A stretch of 64,000 nucleotides of DNA from Adiantum capillus-veneris. Its lineage: Eukaryota; Streptophyta; Polypodiopsida; Polypodiales; Pteridaceae. This document shows positions 57,546-64,000 of this stretch, one piece after another. The position numbers and the translations under genes were made by a program. How positions within the stretch are numbered: the stretch's first letter is position 1; each line of letters starts with the position of its first letter. The stretch lies in NCBI GenBank assembly GCA_014529385.2, contig CM043942.1, forward strand, positions 7,809,001 to 7,873,000, given 5' to 3'. The notes under the pieces are model-generated. The model saw only the letters and a list, made by a program, of their open reading frames with translations. It searched no databases and was not told the origin of the DNA.

Positions 57546-58106
57546 GTGCCTTTTTTGCCTGGGACCAATCCTCTGGAAAGTTTCCAAACTGAAGGAAGTC
57601 TTACACATCTTGCCATTCTGGATCTGGTCCTTCTATTGCTGCATTATGAAATAGCTTCCAATGATGATGAACTTCAAACTCTTTAATATCATTGGTGCCT
57701 TTTTTGCCTGGGACCAATCCTCTGGAAAGTTTCCAAACTGAAGGAAGTCTTACACATCTTGCCATTCTGGATCTGGTCCTTCTATTGCTGCATTATGAAA
57801 TAGCTTGACATCTACTGGCTCATCCCCCAGTGATGTATCTCAGATGCCCTTTGTACTTCTTGATACTTCTATATAAATCTCTTCCAATGATGGTGAACTT
57901 CAAACTCTTTAATATCATTGGTGCCTTTTTTGCCTGGGACCAATCCTCTGGAAAGTTTCCAAACTGAAGGAAGTCTTACACATCTTGCCATTCTGGATCT
58001 GGTCCTTCTATTGCTGCATTATGAAATAGCTTGACATCTACTGGCTCATCCCTCAGTGATGTATCTCAGATGCCCTTTGTACTTCTTGATACTTCTTGAT
58101 AGAAAA
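57506..58106. repeat. Triplication inside element D pol
   Basis: A unit beginning CTTCCAATGATGRTGAACTT occurs at 57506, 57655 and 57881. Copies 1 and 2 share 149 bp; copies 2 and 3 share a longer 226-bp unit ending TTGTACTTCTTGATACTTCT. The copies are almost identical, so the expansion is recent relative to the decay of the element. The unit lies between RNase H and integrase. Confidence 0.9.
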
Positions 58107-58502
58107 TTTGCACCATAATGTGTTTTTACTAGCTTATGGAAGATTCTAAAATAAAATTCCATCAAAAACATCATCCATCTGATCAACCTACTTTGAATGA
58201 TTACTATGTTGATTAGAAAGAGGAGTGCGTAATGATTGATGTGGAAGCGGAATAGCTTGCCCCCAACAAGTAGTGTCTGAACTTTGTGACATTAAAAACC
58301 ATTTCCAATCCGACCTGCTTTGTGGTGGAATACCCTTGTTCAGATGAATTGAATCGACAACTAGCAAAATAAACTGGATAGTCCGTCTTCCCATTAGGCT
58401 AGGCCAATATAGCCCTCATCGCCATTCCAGATGTATCCACATCCACATGCACATGGAAAATTACATCCCAGTCTAGTTGACGAAGGACTGGCTTCTTCTA
58501 AG
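58107..58502 (-). pseudogene. Element D: RNase H
   Basis: The minus strand reads KPVLRQLDWDVIFHVHVDVD, TSGMAMRAILA, PNGKTDYPVYFAS and GLEMVFNVTKFRHYLLG, matching element C 42900-43140, with stops and small indels. Confidence 0.75.
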
Positions 58503-59086
58503 CGTCACACGATTTTTAGTTTTATGGATGGCTATAGTGGCTACAATAAACTAATAATTGCACTAGAAGATAAAGCCAAAACCATGTTCATCACTGACTG
58601 GATAGCATTCACGTACTTAGTCATGCCATTTGGAATGCTCCAACCAATTTTTCAAAGGTATATGATGGAAATATTCAGTGAATTCTTGCACAAGTTCCTA
58701 GCGATATTTATGAATGATTTTACTATCTTCTCTACTAAGGAAATGCATCTTCTCTTTCTGGAAATGGTTTTTGAGAGATGCAGAGAGAAAAGGATTTGCT
58801 TGAATCCATTTAAACAATTCCATGGTATGGAAAGGCCATCTTTTAAGACATATTGTCTCTAGGCATAGTATTGAAATGTCCAATGATAAGATTACGTGTG
58901 TTCAGCAAGCTAGAGAGCCTATAAATGTATTTAAACTCAGCTCTTTCCTAGGATATGTTAATATTTATTGCACATTGATCCATATGTTTGTAGCTAAGGC
59001 ATTCCCTTGTATGAATTAACCCAGAAGAGAAAGAAGTTCATTTGGACCCACGAATGTGAACAAAGGTTTTAGTGCTTGAAGGAGAC
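58503..59086 (+). pseudogene. Element D: RT core segment in inverted orientation
   Basis: Only this part of D reads on the plus strand: FSFMDGYSGYNKLIIALEDK, YLVMPFG, the catalytic box changed to FMNDF (FMDDF in C), RCREKRICLNPFK, IEMSNDKITCVQQAREP, LSSFLGYVN and FIWTHECEQRF. Minus-strand pol resumes on both sides exactly where this segment would fit (IVG at 59090 and KPVLRQ at 58500). It is therefore a clean internal inversion of about 584 bp. Confidence 0.85.
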
Positions 59087-59425
59087 GCCAACAATCTTGT
59101 CGATCAGTATATAAATAAATAGGAGTGGAAAGGGGTCTTTAATAGTTTGAGCATTCTGCTTCTTGTAGTCCACGCATACCCTTAACTTCCCATTTTTCTT
59201 CAAAACCACTACAATTGGAAATAACCAATCACTGCTTGCAACCTCAGTAAGGAACCTTGCCTTCAGGAGATTGTCAATCACCTCCTTGACCTTCTTAGCA
59301 TGGCTAGGGTTCAGTCTGGATATCTGTAGTCTCACTGGTCTGGCATCAGGTTTCAATGGTATCATGTGTTGACACACTTCAGGATTGACTCCTTTCAAAT
59401 CAATGTGTTCCCATGCAAACACATC
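59087..59425 (-). pseudogene. Element D: N-terminal RT
   Basis: The minus strand reads MFAWEHIDLKGVNPEVCQHM, KPDARPVRLQISRLNPSHAK, SSDWLFPIVVVLKKNGKLRV and CVDYKKQNAQTIKDPFPLLF. It is open for more than 110 codons and retains the TGG codon that is TAG in element C. Confidence 0.8.
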
Positions 59426-60540
59426 CTTGTATTTTTTGAATAAGCTCTAGTCTTTTCCTTAATCTCTGGCTTCAGATGCTTATTAATCTTGACCATTCTA
59501 GGGTTCTCATATGTGCCAAGATTCCATTCTTCCACCTCCTGGTTATCTAAGAGTAATCAGTTTGGACCTCCTCCTTTTTGTTTGGCCAATGATTTTGCTT
59601 CCTTTTTTATACAAATATCTATTGTATATTCATTAAATGGATTCGCTAGCTCTACAAGTCTAGGCTCCATCTCTGGCCTATCAGTAGCTTGACCTAAACT
59701 TCCCACATTTGTCTGACTGGGCTCTGCTATGATGATCTAAAATTAAACTTCTTGTGATTTGATTGTTCTGGGTCATGCCCATCCAGCTAAACTATCCTTT
59801 CCCCAGTATTTGACTCCATGAATTGATATGGGTACTGCTTTCTCTGCTTATCAACCTTCTCTTTGTCCATCAAAACAACAATTAGGTCAATCTCTATAAA
59901 GAGGAAAAATGTTCATCGAGGCTAACATCCTCTCAATTTTCTTAGTGTCATATTTCTTACAAAGGTCCTCTAATCTGAGAGGCTTTTTCTAGCTCCTTGT
60001 ATTGTCTGTCTTGATCTGGATTCTCCCGTTGGACCCTTGGATTGTCAGTGTTTGTTTGGCATAATCATGCATTGCACCAACAGTTTTGAGCCATGGTCTA
60101 CCTAGAAACATTCCATACGCTCCTTGTACATCCAAAACTAAGAAGTTGGTTTAAAATTTTTCTTTACCCACTCTGTTTTGCATATTCTCAATTAGCCCTA
60201 TGTCCTGGACTACCATGTGTCAGCCATTTGTACCCTGAATGGTGTTGGTTTTAAATCTTGAATTCCTAGTTTTTACCTCAGATGTTCTCCAAGGATATTA
60301 GCTCCATCTTCCCCCATCTAGTATTACTCTAGAAAATGATTCCCCATGCTTCCTTAGCTTGTAATCAACTTGAAGAACTTGAACATCATCCCTGATGGAT
60401 GCCAAGTCCACTGTAATTGCTTCAGCTTCTACCTTCCTCTTTTGTCTAATGAACTTTGCAACTTTTGGTAACTTGCGTCTGATGTCATCCAATTCTAATT
60501 TCATTTTATGAGAATTTAACATATATCTCATCTTGTTTAT
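59425..60540 (-). pseudogene. Element D: protease and linker, degenerate
   Basis: 60298-60531 reads LPKVAKFIRQKRKVEAEAIT, then VDLASIRDDVQVLQVDYK and VILDGG, the protease region matching element C 40975-41150. Lower coordinates hold LGRPWLK-like and NIFPL-like remnants. Several frameshifts. Confidence 0.7.
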
Positions 60541-62616
60541 TACTAGAACTACAATCTAAACTGGGAGATCTTTCCTCCATCTAGCTATCTTCACATTTCC
60601 ATTGAGTTGACTTCCTCTTTATGGTAGCTAGGTGATTTTGAGATGGACTCTCTGATTGATCCTTCCCCAAGTCAGTGCCTCCAACCTCGGCGGTCAAGTC
60701 TTATCTGATTTTCCTTACCTCTTCAACTAGACTTTGTACTCCAGCTATCATAGACTCATTCAATCCAGCTGTTGTTTCCTTATCCAATTTCTTGAGTTGG
60801 TTCTCAGCCTGAGCCGCTAAAGTATGAGGTTGTAGTTTTTGAATTATCTTGTCAGCTAAACATTGTGGCTATTCTAGCATCTTCTTTGCTAGGTTCTCTG
60901 TAATCTTGGCTACTAGCTCTCATTGTTTGGTCCGATTCATCAACTACTTTCTTTTTTCCTTTTGCCTTCCATGTGGCTCTCTACAACTCCCGTTTCTTGA
61001 TTTCAGTAGGCTACTTCTTCTTAGGTTCTTCTAGAATCTCCTAAATGACTACACCCCTGCTTCTAGTTACCGCTCTTATTGGCACTAGCTCAAGTATTTT
61101 CTATTCATATCCTTTTAGCTTGGCAGCCTCTGGGCATTGAGCTGCAAAATGGCCATATTTGCCACAAGTATAGCAATTTAAACTCCTTTTCCAAAAGTCA
61201 ACTCTACCTCTGTCCCAGCCAATACCCCCTTGGTATTTTCCTCAACCACCTCCAGTACTCGTACAAGTCTCATTCTCCTCGGAGCCACGTGCTCTGTCAG
61301 TCTTTACTACTTCTGGATGTGTCGGTGCAATCATCAATAAGTCCTTCCCTTTCTTGAAGTGATAAATCCTTATGCCACAATTGCTCTACACATGCCCACA
61401 AGCTTTACAATATGTACACTGGGAACATTCATTTGACCTATGGTCTCTAGATCTACACTTGGAACACCACGTTTTTGCTTTTCCCACTGAAGATCTGGTC
61501 TTGACCATCTTAGCTAGTTGTTTTGACATTTCTTCCAGCTTCTTGGTCCAGGACCCTTTCTTCTTGCTTTTAGATTTTTCATTTGGGTCATTATAAGATG
61601 GGTATCAAATGAGTTGGCAGTTGTGTTGGAATCTGACCCTTCAGTCGATGTTTTGCTATCACTGGAATCTCTCTTCTTGTGGCTCCTTTTCCTTTTTGGC
61701 TTGTTGTTCCAATTTCAGGGCTCACTAAACCAAATCATTGAATTTCTTTGTAGGAGCTAGAACTTCCTGTTCCCTTAGCTTCTTACTTCTAAAGCTATCA
61801 AGGAACCAAGCCCTCATTCTTTCTTTTTATGGAGGTTCCTACAATTGCCTGGTCAATTTTTTAATCTTCCTAAGATAGCTCCTGACAATTTGCCCTGCTT
61901 TATCTTGTCCATCTCTCACAAAATATCTTCATCTCCTCTGTTATCTGAGTATTCCAGACAAAATGCCCTGATTAATTTGTTGTACAATCTAAGTTGACAC
62001 TTTGGATAATGGTAATTGCTTCCTTCAATGTTTGAGGAAAATACTCTCCCCATTCATCCTCGTCTATATCCTTTAACTTAGCATATTGCTGATTGTGTAC
62101 GTCTAGATCTTCCTTCTTTTCTCCTTTGAAGATTGGAAAATAAATCTTCATATCAGTAGAACGTTCCTGGGGAGATTTGGCTTTGTGAACCAATTTCTTA
62201 TCTTTGGACCATCTTTTACTGTAATGATCTATGTTTGCTTTCCATTTATCGTTGTCATTAGTCTCGGTCGTTGTATGCATTTCATGCTTCTTTGTTGACT
62301 TCTGTCTTGCTGATCTTTGACTTTTTTTCACTACCTTCAATGTCATCAGTATGTTTTCCACTACGATGAGATCCACTAGATATCGAGTCCGTCAGTCTTC
62401 TCTTTCTGTACTTCTTCTCCTAGAATGAGTCGAGTGTTGAGAAGCTCTTGATTCATCAGGTGTCCCTGGGCCTGGAGGAGTATTTGTCTCATTCCCAGGA
62501 TCCCTCTTAGTATTAGAGCCTTGCTTTGACTCTTCTAGGATAGTGTTGACCCGATCGGATCATCCATGAATCTCGTTGTTGGCCTTCTGCCTCCATGGAA
62601 CTCGTCTAGGAGGCAT
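60540..62616 (-). pseudogene. Element D: gag, degenerate
   Basis: ATG at 62616 (MPPRRVPWRQKANNE), a charged N-terminus, then 61972-62376 with DMKIYFPIFKGEKKEDLDVH and EDEWGEYFPQTLKEAITI as in element C capsid. Further down, CCHC-knuckle remnants (about 61370-61470, and near 61150 a CYTCGKYGHFAAQC-like sequence) and a long charged linker. Stops and indels throughout. Confidence 0.75.
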
Positions 62617-62685
62617 GGTGATTGTCAGGTAGCTCTAACACCAACTGAGAGATATTTCCTCGGTAAAGAAAAACTTAGCTCAAGC

Positions 62686-62701
62686 CAGCGTGATCGCCCA
62701 A
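62686..62701 (-). other. Primer-binding site of element D
   Basis: TGGGCGATCACGCTGG on the minus strand, three bases from the LTR edge, close to element C's PBS. Confidence 0.6.
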
Positions 62702-62702
62702 A

Positions 62703-63180
62703 TGGAACGAGCTAGTCACTTGTGATAGCTATTCTAGGTTGGTTGGTTAGAGCTAGTTCTGATCAGCCAAGCAAAATCACATAGAAACTTCAAATATCAA
62801 AGCAAACAAAGACTGAAATGAAGTACAAGACGAGCTAAAATGGAAACTAGAACTGCAATATGTATTTGGATTAGTGTAATCGGAGTACAATAATATGAAC
62901 CAAAGTCTGCTCTAGGCTTAATGATAAAAGAGTTACAAGAGCACAAGAGTGATTATAACTATACCCACTAACATCTAATAGGCAGATTAGGAGGAGGTTT
63001 TTCTCCCCAATTCTTCTTTTGCCCACAATCGCTAAATTAGTGCTCGTTCTTTGTTCAATTCTAGAGAGCTTGGAAAACCTTCACATAGAAAATTCTAAAG
63101 GTAAATTGGCTAGATTTAAACGTTTTTATGCTAAATTTCTTTAATTTCTATAGGTGTCTTATCTCCTAATTTAAGATTCG
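62703..63180 (-). repeat. Probable 5' LTR of element D (outer end not resolved)
   Basis: On the minus strand the LTR ends CTCGTTCCA before the PBS, like AATTCCA in C. The body resembles the C LTR only loosely. I could not find its TG start, and the upper limit is a guess from the 481-bp length in C. Confidence 0.4.
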
Positions 63181-64000
63181 AGGTAAATTTCAAAATTATA
63201 GGTGCGATTACATATACCTAGGGATGCACATGACACAAATTTGGCATTTGAAACGAAGACAAGTGTGACTTTATTTTTCTTGGCATGCAAATGTTTAATT
63301 TTTCTTAATATTGCACATAATACAAATTGCACGAGTCTCCCAATTAGATAAACAATGTAACATTTCTTTCTTTTATTTTGTTTGAAAAAATTGTAAGTGC
63401 ATGAACATTTTTTTTTTGCACTTTGGTTTCTTCAGATATTGAAGCATCATTGCATGTGCATACTAACAAGAATGCAAAGAACATGTCACTAACCACAACA
63501 TAGAGTGCAACACATAGCACAAAACGGGTCGTGACCATTTAGACATTTGCTTGGGTTTTAGGTCGTGCAAAAAATCTTGCTCGAGCTACGATAAGACTCA
63601 TTTTTCCAATTGAGGCCACTCCTCGGCCGTCTTCAATAAATTGGCTAGGGTTAGGGTTTTGGGGCCCTAACCCCCCTTGAACTTCAATTAGGGAGGATTG
63701 TCATCACTATTACTACTTTTGGGCATTTTATTAATTTTGCTTATGTTTTATTCTCAAAAACCATTCAAAAGAAGCATTGTAAATAGAACTCCCATTTACC
63801 TACTATTCTAAGAATACGAGTGAAAAGCAACCATTTCTATTTTTTGGTGCATGCATGCAAGTGATGAAGAGAGAAAGAGAATCTAGGAATCGTGTCATCA
63901 CATGCATCCCACTTTTCTCAACAAGATTCAACTTCTAACCCTCCACAAGGAAGACAAGTGCTCCATGAGTATTTTGACCAAGTGAACTCTATTTTATCCC
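63181..64000. other. No supported gene
   Basis: A/T-rich sequence with no recognisable coding region or RNA gene. Confidence 0.5.

Overview
This is a repeat-dominated window from a land-plant nuclear genome, probably one with a large, retrotransposon-rich genome. The evidence is LTR retrotransposons with primer-binding sites matching plant initiator tRNA-Met, a chromodomain-bearing Ty3/Gypsy element (chromovirus), Ty3/Gypsy elements of a non-chromodomain (Athila/Tat-like) type with a long extra ORF 3' of integrase, Ty1/Copia debris, L1-type LINE fragments, and long (GA)n, (GT)n and (TA)n microsatellites. I see no convincing conserved single-copy host gene and no RNA gene. The plant lineage cannot be fixed from this sequence alone.

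Layout. 1-4733 (minus): degenerate chromovirus B, with a 2.63-kb LTR, PBS, extra ORF ('ORF0'), gag, a scrap of chromodomain, then a second gag start running off the window. 5051-8054: L1-type LINE pieces (ORF1, start of ORF2, and a separate ORF2 3' end) mixed with GA/TA microsatellites and a perfect 121-bp inverted repeat. 8.2-16.7 kb: no supported gene, small tandem repeats and one G/T-rich stretch. 16.7-18.8 kb (minus): exon-like remnants of an unrecognised gene, including a clean two-exon ORF. 19.0-20.7 kb: second LINE 3' end and microsatellites. 21477-32058 (plus): chromovirus A, nearly complete, flanked by a 79-bp duplication. 32.1-35.9 kb: the interrupted host sequence, with a 760-bp tandem duplication and an unknown ORF. 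38407-49390 (plus): element C, complete with 481-bp LTRs, 5-bp target duplication, gag-pol and a roughly 3.4-kb downstream ORF. 51.3-51.8 kb: Copia gag debris. 52967-55735: small Copia element E. 56.2-63.2 kb (minus): element D, a decayed relative of C with an internal inversion and a triplication.

Most interesting signal: in the chromovirus family (A and B) the Gag N-terminus seems to be encoded by a short exon inside the LTR. A 46-47-codon ATG exon ends at a GT splice donor in both elements. The downstream gag frame has no ATG and begins, in both, at a conserved TAG|GTACC that reads as a splice acceptor, and the phases match (0 to 0). The putative intron spans the LTR end, the PBS and a conserved ORF of about 171 codons (ORF0). 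Exon 1 and ORF0 both show protein-level conservation between the diverged copies. The element would therefore make Gag-Pol only from spliced RNA, while unspliced RNA keeps the PBS and ORF0. This is inference from sequence and needs RNA evidence.
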